Both the position numbers and the translations under genes were made by a program. Under the pieces are notes generated by a model that was not told where the DNA came from, made no database searches, and saw only the letters and a program-made list of their open reading frames with translations. DNA of 64,000 bases, from the NCBI RefSeq assembly GCF_037975245.1, contig NC_092574.1:12613213-12677212 (forward strand), written 5' to 3'. Source of the stretch: Apostichopus japonicus. Taxonomy: Eukaryota; Echinodermata; Holothuroidea; Aspidochirotida; Stichopodidae. Shown one piece after another: positions 27,901-43,400 of this stretch. Numbering within the stretch: the first letter of the stretch is position 1; each line of letters opens with the position of its first letter.

Positions 27901-30900
27901 CTACAACTTGTGGTTGCCTAGTTATTGCAATTTGAAGATTTTGACATTTCACCCTGTGATCTCATTAATATTCATTATGTGAGCACCAACTTATTATTTA
28001 CCTCCCACCCACCACGTATGGCGTTAATCAATCATTCCCTTGTTGAGTTATTGTGCATACAAACTAAAGTGTTGCACACATAAACATACAGCCACACGCA
28101 CACACGCACAGACCTGACTACAAAGGTTCTTTTGCTTTCAGAAAGGAACCACAAATGGTGTAATGTAAGTGTACATGGCAGAACCCTGATCATCAGATGA
28201 TTATTAAATGCCTGCAAGATGAAGTAAGAAGTGTTGCTAGTTAAAGTCAGATACCATCATCACTGCTGCAAACATACCATTACTTTGTGCGGCCAGTTAG
28301 CAATGATACACGGTTGCAACTTACCTAGGGTGACTGGTACAAGTAGAGGTGTCGCAGGAACAAGGCACACTGATGTTACAGCTGTACCGTCATTTTCAAC
28401 AGCATTACCTGCTGTTGGCACGAACCCGACAACAGGTACTGAAAAGGGAACAAACGAAATGACTTGATAAGACTTTGAAAATACTAACATGAAAGCTTCA
28501 TATGAATTTCCAGATACTTAAGCATCACATGGAGAAACTCTGAGTTTGTTGCAGTGTGATCATAGCAACCATTTGAAATAAAGCATAGCAACAATTTGAT
28601 CATGAGTAATATATAAAATATAAATACTCCCAATTATTCCAGGCAGTGGCGGAGCGTCCATACAGTCAGGGGGGCGGATGCCCCCCCCCCTGACGGACTC
28701 AAATGGACTGCTGGCGCCCTCTTCAGCTTTTTACCACTTTTTACTTATTTTACTTATTACACTTTTTATTGCGCTCTCAAATACCTATTGACATTTGTCA
28801 CATTTTGTTGGTATAATTTTCTGACAAAATGGCGATGACACCTATTTATTCTTCGTTTATCTGCAAATTAACAAGGCCCGGAAAGGGTCATTTCAGGCGA
28901 TATAGGGAGTATCTTTACTCCAAAATTTCTTTACGCTCTGCACAACCTGTCGTGGCGCTCCGCTTAGACAGTGTGTCGAAAGCGCCCCTACAGACCATTC
29001 TCGCTCCCCTGACCAATACCCCTAGCTCCGCCACTGATTCCAAGAGCTATTCTTACACTGATATAAATCTCAACCATGGAAACAAATCATGTATTTTTCC
29101 AGTGACACAAATATTCTTTAAATGCATTTTAATGGGTTGCTTTCGATATGTGGCTTGTTCAAGTTTTTGCCCAACTTGTATGCTTCACAAGATCCTTCAC
29201 ATACCACTCCCGTGAAATGTTTATTTGTCTTAAATCAAACACTATCGACGACGTTCTCTTCGCAACTGCCTAATTGGCAAATCATCGATGACATGGAATG
29301 TTGCCCTTGTAAAATTACACCAAACCAATTGGTTTTCTTTCTATATACATGCAGTTCCAAGTCTTCTTGTTCTTCGCTCTAAATATTACTTTTCTCTTTG
29401 GCACTTCCATATTCCATAAGCTTCATATATCTTAGTGACTTCTTTGACATTAGTTTTCCTCTGTCTACTTGTATGTAGTAGGAACTCCTGCAACTTCCTC
29501 TCCCTCTTTTCATTCCAAAAATATAAAAATATCCAGACTATAAAGTATTCTTAGTTCAGCTTAATTTCAGTACACCCCCACCCCCCACCCCGAACACAAC
29601 CCCCACCCCCCCCCCAACACACACACCCCAAGTGTTTTCATAGCATCCGAATAAGCTTAGCCTTATCCTGAAATATGACTTTTTTACTTTGGTCATTTTA
29701 TTTTGAATTTTTATGTATTCCAAATTTTTACTTTTGCAATTAATATCCACTATTTTGAAAAAATAAGGTATATTTAACTACAAAGATGTACAAAACAACT
29801 CATGTCTGTTGGAATTCTATGAGTAACATTTGCTTGGACTCCCAAGAGGGAGACAGTCCAGGTTTCTACATAGTATCAAAGTCTGTTGTTTAATTAAGCC
29901 TTTCTTGATACCCTTGTACAACAAATTTTAGCACCTCCACCTCCCCCTCCCCCTCCCCCTCCCCCCCCAAGCTGAGCTCTAATAAATGGTGTCAAAGGTC
30001 TGAATTTTCTCTCAAAGAAATTTGAGTAAACCTATAATATGCTGGAATCCTGTTAGAGTAGGTTTTATTAAGATTTCATCACTCCAAATCAATTATGACA
30101 ATAAACTCACAATCCATGATAGTCACAAATGCTGAATCGGCAGTTGGATTTATGACACCAAACGATACAGATGTCAATGTCACAGTAAAATCTATAGTTC
30201 TTGGTGGATTGGAGGATGCCACTGGTATATCGATGGGTCCACAAGTCTGGCCTTGAGAGATTACACCAAATTCCAAAGTGTTTATGCCTTGATCAGTACT
30301 GCTAACTGTGTTACGAAAAACAAAAGAATGAAATTAAATTGAGAGTTGAAGATATCAACCATCTTAATGATACGATATACTCGTCAAGGTAAGATCAAAT
30401 CAATAACCTTCAGGACATGTTAACTTAAACTAAGGCTGACAACAAACAACTGCATTCCATGAGAATGTGTTTTTTTTTAACATACAAACACTGTCAAACA
30501 ATTTTTTGCCCCTCCACCGCCCCAAAACCTTCCCATCTCATGATTCAAAGCAAGATCAAGGTTGCTTGTGGGTAGTCTTACCGTTGCATGACGATACCAA
30601 TGGCCTTCCAGGTTTAAAATGCAAATTAAATAGGCTGAAAAAATGTTGCTTTTAATAAGCATCTGTTGCATTAAAATCAATGTAAGAAGTTTAACAATGT
30701 GTTCTGCAAATGCGTCTGGCTACTTTACATTTCGCCTACAGTTAATGTTATAGTGAAAAAAAGAACCATTTACTACATTCAATTACAGATCAATTCTCTG
30801 ATAAGTATTCTCAACTGTAAAGAGACTGTATAAAAAGCAATGTTCTGTACAATGACTGTATATTGCTACAGAAGTTTCCTGACCAAAGGGAAATAAAAAT

Positions 30901-31442
30901 GAGACAACCATGACGTCTTGAGAACTAAACTTTCATGAAAAAAATACATGTAAACTTAACATTTTCAAGAATGAGTCAAATGGAAGGTACTTACCAAAAA
31001 CGATGAGTTCTCCTTGTTGTGCTACAGCAGGTATGAAACATACCGTCAGAGTAACCATGTCAGCATTTATGGCGGCAATGTAATTTACAGGGCTAAACCC
31101 AACGGTCACAACTGTCAACAACAACAACAACAAAAATCAGACACAAATTGCACAGTAACTAAAATGAAATAATCATTGAGAATTGATTTTATAGTTTAAA
31201 CCTTAATTAGCCTATGAGATATAACTAGAAATCAACTAGAACGAAATAAAAAGAAGAAAAAGAAAGCTCGGAGATAATATTAGTTCAAAGAGTAATATAA
31301 TGAGTGACTGCAGTAAACTGTTTGAGAAGACAAGCTATCATTGAAGTCACCATCACAGTTGACATGCTTTTTTGTTCTTTGGACTTTGTATTCCTCAGCT
31401 AAATGGCATAGATACCAATAAAAAGAGTACTCTTTGTAATGA

Positions 31443-31479
<37 letters not shown>

Positions 31480-34400
31480 TGAGAATTAGTTAAGACAAGT
31501 GAAACACTAGTAGTTGTTACTCAGTTCAAGAGTAGAGCAACTTAGTTGTCTGATGTTGTCTGACCAACAGAGTCGTCTGATGATCGCTCAATGTGTGAAA
31601 CTCTGGGTAACAGCTACTATTGTTCCACTAGTCTCAACTAGTTCTCACCTATACTTTGCTCTGTCCACCAGACGAAGATCACTCTGCGCCAAGATAGACG
31701 CAAATCTATCTTTTAGTACCCTGAAAAATAAAATTTAACTAAAAGCAGGAAATATCATTAAAGCCATCTTTTCAGGTTGAAGGCCAGCTAAGCGAATCTT
31801 ATCAATCTTTCCCCTGAAAGTTCGTCTGCTACGAAATACAAAAATACTCTTATTATTGTTTATTTCCTGCAACGTGCGAGGCATTTGGCAAAAATGTTCT
31901 TTGTACATCATCCCCTCTCCCCCTTTCACACTTTCCCCTGGACACATCCCTGGTACAAACAAGTGCAGTTTGACAGAACTGGGTATCAAACCAGGCCAGT
32001 CCTTAGTTGAATTTATTTTCAATTAAATGACTGATACTACTTATTTTTTGAGGGGGATGTTTGTCACCATGATTAATCAGGGAAATGCTACATTCTCTGA
32101 CATTCTTTCTGGATAAGTGTAACAACCTTGTTTCTTGTCTAGTACCCACCATCATTATCGGTTATGCTGACGTCAAATGTGTCAAAGTTTGTATTAATGG
32201 TTGCGGTTCCAAGAGTGACAGCTACTAGTGACACTGTGAACTGGTGGCCAGCTGGTTCAAAAATGTTATCATCAACTACAGTTATAGTATCCAAAGAGCA
32301 GAGTTGTGTAGCTAATATGGTGGCTGAATTAGGCACCACATAGTTGGTTGGTGAGGGAGCACTATTTGACAAACCTGGGAGTGAAACAAAAGAAAAACTA
32401 TTAAACAACAACGTTTTGTGCATACAGAAGCTAACTTTAACCAGAGAGGTCAACTGACTAGTCAATATTTTAAAGCTTAATCTGGGAATAAATCCTGATC
32501 AGTGCTCTTTTGTGCTTTTGTTATGGCTGGTTACCAACACCGGAAAACCTCATTTGGGTATTACCCAAACTAAAGACTGCAACTAACCTTTATGTCACCC
32601 TCATCAATTTTTTACCAAATGAAGGTAGATATAATGTGAGTTATAGAATCTGAACCAATTTTATAATCCCGACATCTTTCATTTTCTGAAAAACCAAAGT
32701 TTGTACTTTATCTTCATTTCAAATGAAAAATGTCTATATTAAATATTTTAACATATCTGATACTTAGACTTAAAGTAAGAGTTAGTATATGTGATTCCCA
32801 GTACTAAATTCACAGCTGACATATCTGATACTTAATACTGAGTTAACAGCTAACATATCTGATTCTTAGTACTAAAGTAACAGTTAACATATACTTTTTA
32901 CTAAATTAACAGCTAACATATCTGATACTGAGTACTTGAGTAACAGTTAACATATCTGATTCTCAGTACTAAATTAACAGCTAACATATCTGATACTTAG
33001 TACTGAGTTAACAGCTAACATATATGATTCTTAGTACAAAATTAACAGCTATCATATCTGTTGTTAAACACGATTTAATATCTAGGAAGGTATACACTAT
33101 ACATTTGCACATCTTGCAGATCATATATAGATATATTATTATCTATTTAATATCTGATGATTAACTACTACAGTAATAATTAACATATCTGGGTAACTGG
33201 GCACAAAGTTATTTCAGCTAGGTATACACTATACATTTTGCGCTGTACAATTTGATATCTGTTGAGGTATACTTACTAACTACTGTATCAGTAGCTGATG
33301 CAGTGTCCAAGCACACATTCAGATTTACTGTACCAGCAGCTTCAGTAGCTGTAAATTGGCTGGTTTGAAACCGAACCTCTGGAACAATATTTACTGGTAA
33401 AATAAAGAAAAGATAAAATAAGAGCTAGCATTAAAATGCAACGATATCTTAGTTCCTTAACGCCTACTTTTCTAATTGAAATTCTGAGAAAATTATCATG
33501 CAGTCCTATTGCAGAATTCCATGTTTATTCACTTTGTCAATCATGATATTAAAGGTAATGCCATGTTGAAAGATATTGGCAATTTGCAGTCTAAGAGGTG
33601 ATCATAACAAATACATTTCTATTGCTTGGGTGCTATCCCTATGGTAGAATATTCATTCACACCATCATTAGTGGTGATCCCCAATCAATACATTTCTATT
33701 GCTTGGGTGCTATCCCTATGGTAGAATATTCATTCACACGATCATTAGTGGTGATCCCCAATCAATACATTTCTATTGCTTGGGTGCTATCCCTATGGTA
33801 GAATATTCATTCACACCATCATTAGCGGTGATCCCTAACCAATACACTCCTATTGCCTGGGTGCTATCCCAATGGTAGAATATTCATTTACACTATCATT
33901 AGTGGTGATCCCTACCCAATACACTCCTATTGCCTGGGTGCTATCCCAATGGTAGAATATTCATTTACACCATCATTAGTGGTGATCCCTAACCAATACA
34001 CTCCTATTGCCTGGGTGCTATCCCAATGTTAGAATATTCATTTACACCATCATTAGTGGTGATCCCTAACCAATACACTCCTATTGCCTGGGTGCTATCC
34101 CCATGGTAGAATATTCATTCACACGATCATTAGTGGTGATCCCCAATCAATACATTTCTATTGCTTGGGTGCTATCCCTATGGTAGAATATTCATTCACA
34201 CCATCATTAGCGGTGATCCCTAACCAATACACTCCTATTGCCTGGGTGCTATCCCAATGGTAGAATATTCATTTACACCATCATTAGTGGTGATCCCTAA
34301 CCAATACATATCATACGACAGCTAATTGTATCACACTTCAAGGAAAGTCCAAAACAACAATGTTTACAAGGAAAGTCCAAGCCAACAAGATTATACAAGG

Positions 34401-37400
34401 AAAGTCCAAACCAACAAAATTATACAAGGAAAGTCCAAACCAACAAGATTATACAAGGAAAGTCCAAATTTTGAGGGGAAAAATGTGTGATGACGACAAC
34501 TTTGATCCATTCCCTAGAGAAATGAAGGGATTTATCAAGCAAAAGTAGGTCACCCTTCAAACAAACACATCTAAGAGTTTTGGAAGAAGATATTTGTGAG
34601 AGGGTGATCTTTAAGCAGAGTGAATCGTATTTGCCTTGATTATTTCCACATTGAAAGCCTTCACTGAAGAAGATTCCATAACATCTACTAGAACTAAAAC
34701 CTTTGAAATATGTTCTTTGATTTAACGCTTGATTAAAAATACTTTCAGGGGCTTGTTTTACCATCATTTGCCAGGATGATAACAGTGTAGGTGTCAAGAT
34801 CTGGATTGATCTGGATTCCTCCTGGTGTTGCGGTACTAAGACTTAAGATGAACGTTTCGTCCGTTTCGGTAACAGTGTCATCGTTTATGGTTATAGAAAG
34901 GGTTGTACAACTCTGACCGGCACCAATTGCACCAGCAGTTGGAGTTACGATGTCATTAAAACTGGTTTGTGGATTAGATGCGGTGGTCAAGGCTAAAGAG
35001 GAGAGCAAAAAACGATTAAGCAAGATGAAGACTGTTGGGAAAAATGTCCCCGTCAACATTAACATGATAAGAACATGAGCTTATGATATTATTATGATAA
35101 GAACATGAGCTTAAAATATGATCATGTACTTTACTTTCAGACACATGACAAAGGAAGAATATTAGCCTTGAAGTATCATAGACCAACAAAATAGAAACTT
35201 TTAACTGCAAGTAAAGTTTCAATAACTATTCAGGCTTTCAAGAGATTCAACTATAACATATCAGAAATCTCTGGAATGCTGCTTTAAGGATAACTTGATG
35301 ATTCCGTTGGCACGTCAGTGCATGCCTAAATGCTTATGTTAATCCATTGTTCTATAAGTCCTCACAACTCAACCAAATAATGTTCTTTTAAACGTCATAC
35401 AAACAATTGAAATTTAGCACCAATTGTCCTTGAAAGAAACTAATAGTACCCAAATGTAAAAAATGTAAACATGTCATTCGAGACCATAAAAGTACTACGC
35501 TTTGCTATTTGAGTATTGTGTTGCACCTGAGTAACTGACCGAATAATGCTCTGCCCATGCTGTAAATTGCGCTGTATCATTTTGGTAAATAGGCAAAATA
35601 ACTCCTGCCCATGCCTCAAAATACATCATCAATGTTTTTTCTCTTTCACTGGGTCAATTCTTAACGTTTTTCATTTGATTCTGAGTAGATCAAAATTGCA
35701 TTCCAGAAAGTGGTTACACAAGTTAGGTGTAAATAATGACTGTAAAACTTAGCTGCACTACTATATTTTCAAATGTTGGCATCTTATCTAAGTTGAAATA
35801 TTATCTATCAGAAAACATTCTCAGAACACTATACCAGACCCTGATTGTCCCGCATCTCACTTATTGTTCCATTATTTGGTCTGGTACATACAATACCGAC
35901 CTTAACAATCTTATCATACTCCAAAAGGCAGCCATTCGCCACATAACACACTCAGCCCAGGCCCACGTGAGTTCACCAGTCCCCTATTTAGGAAACTTGA
36001 CTTACTAAACTTGCACGATCTCATTAAAGTTAAGCTTGCATTATTTGCTTTCAAGACCTGGAATGGATTACTACCAGCTGCCTCCAACAATGTTTTAATC
36101 ATAACATGAGGCTTGCTAATTATGCCCACTATAATCTTTACAATACCACCAGCCTAAAAACCATGCAACAAAAACATGGAATCTACTAACGAATGATTTA
36201 AAGAGTAAAAAGTCAGTCACATAGTTTAAGAAGTGGTTTATATGTAAGGAAATAATAACTAGTTACTGACTACAACCAAATTATACTTGTATATAATTAC
36301 TACATATGTAATGAACATTTAATATGTTATTACATTTATGTATATGTGTATATATATCTTTTCTTTTCTTTCTTCAGGGAGTCTTCAACACTGTTAAGCT
36401 TATGGAAGACTTCCCTCTACTTTGTACTTTTGTGGAAAAACAAATAAATAAGTTGGCTCGAAAATATGACAGCTACAGTCATCTGTCAGTAATACATACA
36501 TGCATATCAATATATATATATATATAAAGAGACCATACAATGATGTATCCATAGATTGCATGCAGCAGATTTACAATCAATAGAATATTCACACTCCTGT
36601 AAATGACATGATTTATGCATGAAATATTAATCAAGAGAGTGGAAAAAGTTGAAAGTGGTACCATCTTAAAGTCTCAATACTTGTTTGCTGATCAATTTTG
36701 TAAAAAACAAAACTTCTGAAGCAGATTCATTGTTTCGCATTCTAAAGGCACTCTGACCAGGTGTGTTTAATTGATAAAAGCTGTTGCAATCGAGAGAAAG
36801 AAATTCATTTTCTGCTGCCCTTATGGCTCGAACCATTTACCACGAAATCACTGCGACCACCCATATCTACATGTTCATTACACAAGTGTAACGTACCGTC
36901 TACTTTTTTTTGCTCAATTCCACGGAGGGAAACATCTGAAAACACCTTTTTATTCATTGCAATGGAAAGAAATAACACAATTTTGCAAGCTACATCAGTA
37001 ATGTTACTATTGTGTTTTTGTCCCTTTTGGCGTTCCTTGTGTATGTTCCCTCCAAGGAGAAGCTCCGCCATTGCACATGTGTTTTTGCGGGATAGGAATA
37101 GAGATACACCGAAGAAGGAAGCCCTACCAAATGCACTCGAGAGGAGGAAGGGCAGCCAGAATTGGAAGAAATACTCAGTAAATGCCGTTTATACAGGTAA
37201 GACCAAAAGAAAGATACTATTCAAGAGAAGAAACCTAACACTGGCTAGCCAGGAAATTGAAAGTAGTCCTATAGGCCTAAGCCGCTTAATGTTTGTGAAC
37301 AAAACAGAGAGATTTGATTGGTGCATGATCTGTTGGGCGGGGCTTGCAAATTTGGATTGATGTTTGTAGAATCTATGGACTCTTTAATAAATCTGGCGGA

Positions 37401-40400
37401 ATTTCATTCAGCTCAAAATGTTTAACGAGAGATTACTGAATAAAAATAATGAATATTGATATGAAAATTGCATAGCACAGTGTTATTTTCACTGAGCTTT
37501 TAGGGCAGCAAGTTAAAATTTGGCAACAAACATTGAGACTTTAAGCTAAACACCATTTCCTTTCAATAAGAAAAAGGGTTAAAGATACTTACTGAATGTG
37601 ATATCAAATGTTCTGGGTAGGGTTTGTGGATTCGAGTCCAAGCAAACTTGAACCGTGATGGTTTGGGCAGCTTCCATGACTGATATAAACGCAGGCACTG
37701 CTTCAAACTGTATCATAACTGTAAGAGGAAGATATGGCATTAAGGTACAAGATCAAATGTTGGTCACTTCCCTAATAAAAATACAGAAATAGTTTTACTA
37801 TCAATTGTGGATAAAGATTTTCCCCCCTTACAGCAAAAAAAAAAAGGTTGTAAGTTATATTCAAAATATATAAATTTATCACCACATTCTCATATCATTT
37901 TAGTTCTTTCCCCTAATGAGAGTGTGGGCTAGGTCTTCCATGGGTTGTTGACTAACTCCGATTTCCTAACAATACCAGGTAGAGCAAATGACTTTGTTCC
38001 TTTTATGGTATACTTTTTCTCTCTTTTCCCCTTGCAGCTGTAAATCTTTTTATGAACTTCATAAATTACTTTTAAAAATCAAAATTATTTTTGTAGGAAT
38101 TACTAAAAAAAGAATTGTTGTTTAAGACCAAAAAGGTAACCAGCAATCAAGAGGTGCTTCACAGCATTGAAGTGGAAGACATTGCAAACTAGCTTTGGAG
38201 TAATGTGATAACTTGTCAGTGGAACTCTGCTTTCTGTTAGTTTGACTGATATTTGCAAACATTCCATTTATGTGATCAGCAATTTATAAATAAACTTTAT
38301 GTAGTAGTAAAAGTAACCTAATTATGTAGCTAAATGTCTGATAAGTTGTAATGGTATCCCAACAGGATCTGACTTTAATCTCTTTAATGAATTCAAAACC
38401 CTGAGCTATCGCTATGTCTTGCTTTACTGCACTGATGGATAAAACAATAGTACAGTCTAAAAAATTTGCAAAATGCAAATGATTTATTGAATTCCAAAGT
38501 AAACTCGCAACAAATTTTTGGCGAATCAGATGAGATCCAAAAGTGAGACTTCTTCTGACAACTTTTTGTGGAAAAAGTTTCAATTTTAGTAACTTTGAAC
38601 TATATTGTAGGTACTTCAGTAATATTACACAATGATACATTGAATGTATAGATGATACATTGAATGTATTGATGATAAATTAAATGAAGGTTTACTTTAG
38701 AGATAGAAAGAAAGGCAGTTAAAGGAGACTAAAGTTTGGTCAAGGACAATACTTTTGGACAAGATTTTAGTATAAACTTAAAAGGAGAATAATATTATAC
38801 TTTCAAAATTTGAAAGTGTACAACAACAGCTGAGTATCTTCTGTTCTATTAACAATGGCAGCATTTGTAAACACAGTTCTTGGTTGATACGCTGCCGTGA
38901 TGTTAGGCACATTTTTACTGTAGACACAGTTCTGGGCTGTGTCAGGAATACACAGGGCGTAGGGCGATTGGCACTCGTAAGCGCTAAACAAGCTCTCGAA
39001 GGCACAATTGCGAGGGCGAAAAAAAAAAGAATTTAACGGGAAATTCAAAATCACCTACCAGGCGTATTACAGAACTGGCCAATGTTGGTTGTTATTGCAC
39101 AGTCACACTGTGCATTTCCTCCAAGTGCAGTACATATCCCACCATTACAAGGATTATTGAAACAAACATCAACCTCTGTAAAAGGGGAAGAAAGTTATTA
39201 CACTACAATTAGTCACAACGTCCACTAAAGTCACTTTAGCTAGTGGAAAAATATCTACAAGAATTACAAAATGTGGTATTTCTTCATCAAGACTTACACC
39301 ATGTATACTGGTCCAATAACAACAATAATAATATATATATATGAATTACAACCTGTATGGAAAATATTTGTCAAAACACAACTAATCTTCTTGACTTCTT
39401 ACCATTCATGATGTAAGGTTTATAGATGAGAAACATGTGTATAAATGGATGTCAATTCTTTAGATCAAGAAAAGCATACATATTCAGTCACAAGACCACT
39501 CTGTTTTAATGTCAAATTTGTAGTCCATTCAAATAGAAATAAAGGCCCTTTCTTCTTTATATAATTTTACAAAATAAGTCATTTTTATCAAAAATTTGGT
39601 GGAAAAAACCCCACAATACATCAGTACGCGCCAACGCAAAAGTAAAAGTAGAGCAACATTGCTGCTGAGTCTCAATAATGTCATAACGGTAAATACACAC
39701 TGTGAGTTTTGGGTCTAGAGGTACATGTGACGTGCATACCACTTTCCAAGCTTGATGTAGAGTTGATTAATACAAAAACAAATAGCAAGTAGTGAACTTG
39801 GCTATTTGAGACTCACCATGTCCCATATATAAAAGACATACTGTGGCTATGAACTTTTGAGAATTATAATACACTTTACTCACTAACTCACCAAAGACAG
39901 TGATCTTAAATTAACACTGGGTAAAATCCTGCTATCACACATCAGGGAATGTTTTCAAGAAGAAGAAGAATCTGTTCTTCTTTTGCTTACCATTAATTAT
40001 CAATGTGAAAACACCTTGCTGGTTGTTAACGACTGCACCATTTGTTGCTGTTAAAGTCACTGGAATGTTCTCAGTGCCTTCCAAGGTGTTATCACTGAAG
40101 ATGACTATCCTGACGGCAGCACAAGTACTGCCGGCCAGAATGGTTCCTGTGGTCGGAACATTTATGTCAGCTGGAAAACCTTGATTTACACTTAAGCCTG
40201 TCACAGAGAGTAAAACAAAAGCATCAGAAATATAACAACAACAACAACAACATCAGACATATCCATCATTTTATCATTTAGAGCAGGACTGCTATATGTA
40301 ACCTTGCATGTGTAAAAGCTGTATTTATAGCAGGTTATTGCAATGAGAGGGCTGGTTCATGGCCAAAAAAATACATTCAAACACATGCCAGTGTAAACCA

Positions 40401-43400
40401 TCAGCCCTCGTCGTTATGCCAACTTGGATGATCTGCAATCATGGAGAAGCCGGGAGATTCATGCAGGCCTACTGGGCAATTGTTTGGAGAGCAGAGTAAT
40501 AAAATGACTGTTGAGATACAAAAGATCAAAAATTTTACCTACCAAAGGTAACAGCAAAGGTGCGAGGCACATTACTATTCAGACACACATTGATATCGAT
40601 AAACCCAGCATTCTCCAGCACAGTTGAGGTCGTAATCGGAAACTGGATCTGAACTGAAAAGAAAAAAAAAGGACATAAGAGCAGATAATATCGCAGGCTT
40701 AAGACGATAATTGATTCATAAAATATGTTACAAAACTACTGAATAAGTTATATCAATTTTTAGAATTTTATCATTTCAGAGAATTTCCCATTACCAGTTC
40801 CTGAGGAGAGACAAAATTGGTGTCACAAATTAATTTTTTCCTCCTAGTCGATTTCCTGGTCACCCAGTCGTAAGGTTATGGCTTGGTACTATGTAAACAC
40901 AGGGCTGCACGGATGTTATAATAGCAATTGTCTTAAAACTCTGTGTGAAACAACACATGCATTTATCAATGATGAACTCACACCAATCAATCCACATTTG
41001 TTTGAACATGAGAAGCTGGTCTTGATATACTATTTTATATACTTGTTTTTATTTTATCAGCTTGAAGGACTCAGCTGATATCAGGTTATCTGCTTGAGTG
41101 AATAAGGTTAATTCATAGTCACTAATGAGGAACCATAGGAATGATACTTCATCAAAATTTGAAGGTTTCTTTTACTCATTGCAATATATTATATAAAATT
41201 GCTTGTATACAGATATTTCTGGTGTCATTTGCAAAGAGCTCACTTCTCTTATTGGCTACAAAGTTAACCTCATTTTTTTTCTTTTTTGAGTGGGTGTTTT
41301 TTTAGATTAGAAAGAGCAGAAAAGAAGAAGAAGAAAAAAAGAAAATCTCACGTTGATTTTGACAGTTGGCTCCATCAAAGAATGTTGCAGAACAGTCACA
41401 ACTGAATGCATTGTTAGCAACAGAACACACACCAGTGTTACAAGGATTGGGATTACACAATACTGTGAAGAAAATTGTTCCAAAAACCATTGTTTACCCA
41501 CAATTTTTTTAAATCATCTTCCTTCATGATTTTGTTACCATCCATGCTACCCATATTCTAGCAATAAGATGATTATACTATGCAACAACCGATGATGCTT
41601 CATACCTCATTGTAAAGTTGTACTGTATGTTACCAATGAGGATGCCCACAATTTAGCAGATATGCTGCCTCAATAATACTTACATCAAATTATGCTGCAC
41701 ATCTTCTGACATACTGATGCCTTAACAATACTATCACCAATGGTGATGCACATATTCCAACAAATAGGTGCCCTCATTACACTACTACTCAATGGTGATG
41801 CCCATATTCCAACAAAAAGGTGTCCTTATTATACTACCACCAATGGTGATGCCCATATTCCAACAAATAGGTGCCCTCATTACACTACTACTCAATGGTG
41901 ATGCCCATATTCCAACAAAAAGGTGTCCTTATTATACTACCACTTATGGTGATGCCATTATTCCAACAAATAGGTGCCCTATTATACTACCAACATCAAT
42001 GGTGATGCCCATATTCCAACATCATCAATATGCATCATAGCTAATGTTTATTCATAAATAAAAGTATAATTAAGAAAACACTTGTAAAATAGTCAATCTT
42101 TGATAGATTTCGATGGGAGTTGCAGCTATTTTTGATTTTTAATGCCTTTTAGGGTGGTAAGGACAATGCTGTTCATACATGTTCTAACCCTCAAAGAGAC
42201 TGTCATTATCAGTCTTTGATGTAAGATTAACAGTAAAATTAGTAATTACCTGGAATGCTACAGTCGTCACCAGTAAATCCAGTGTTAGTACAATCACATA
42301 GTGTTCCGATCTCTGAACAGACTCCTGGTCCACACGGTGAATTTGCACACCGGCCTATAATATGAAACAGAACTATAGTATGCGAACACAAATTCATGAT
42401 GGTCCATTACACTGGTCCACAAATTTGCAAGAAAAGGAAATTTACCAATTACATATTAGTTACTTTTGACTGGACAAAGCCATATTTTTTACAAATTTGT
42501 TTGTTGTCTTGCATGGAAAAGCTTTCATAATAAAAAATCTGCTTCATTTTGTGTTTGAAACAGATTAATGATCAAAAGCACTAGGCCTCATGACCTGGAA
42601 TATTCCCAAGGTACTTACCGGGTATGTTAAATGAAATGATAGATTGAGCATCACTGACTCTGAACGGTCCTTCAGCTTCAAAGCCAAATGAGACTGTCCC
42701 GGGATTAGGAATGATAGCTTCCACAAGTGGCACCAAAAAGGTCTGACAGTCGGCATTTACAGGAATTATGAAATAGTTTTCAAAAGTCAGTACACGATCC
42801 AAGGCAGCATTGTTCACATCAATGATATTTAAACCAGACACGTCGGAAATGTCTGTAGAATAAAATTGTAAAAATGACAAAGAAATAGAGTAGGCCAATA
42901 AACTTCATTACGATGAAGTAAAAATGACACAAGTACTTTCCATGTTGTTTAAAGCCTGTAACAACAATGCTGGCATGCAAACAAAACCATCAACAAATAA
43001 TATCTTGAGCCCAACTTATGGGCACTATTGTTCCTTGCTTAAAGGAAAATAAATGTCTTGTATATATTTCATCACCCAATATCATCATCATACCAAATTC
43101 AGTTGATATAATATAACACTGTCTACTATCAAAATACCTACTTCACACATGGTCAGGTACCACATCAGTCACTCCAATACTCCAACACGAGTGCCCTATG
43201 GCACCATCCAAAGATGGGTCTAGAAAAATGTTGGCTCAAAAAGATTTGGGCCCAAAAACAGTCTAAACAAATATTGGTTCTCATAATGGGTCTGACAAAA
43301 TGTTGGGCCCTAATGGGCCTAAGATATTTAGGCCCATATGTACCAGCTATTAACCAACAACTGTATTCAAACTTTGGATACAATCCGATTTTAGGGTGTG

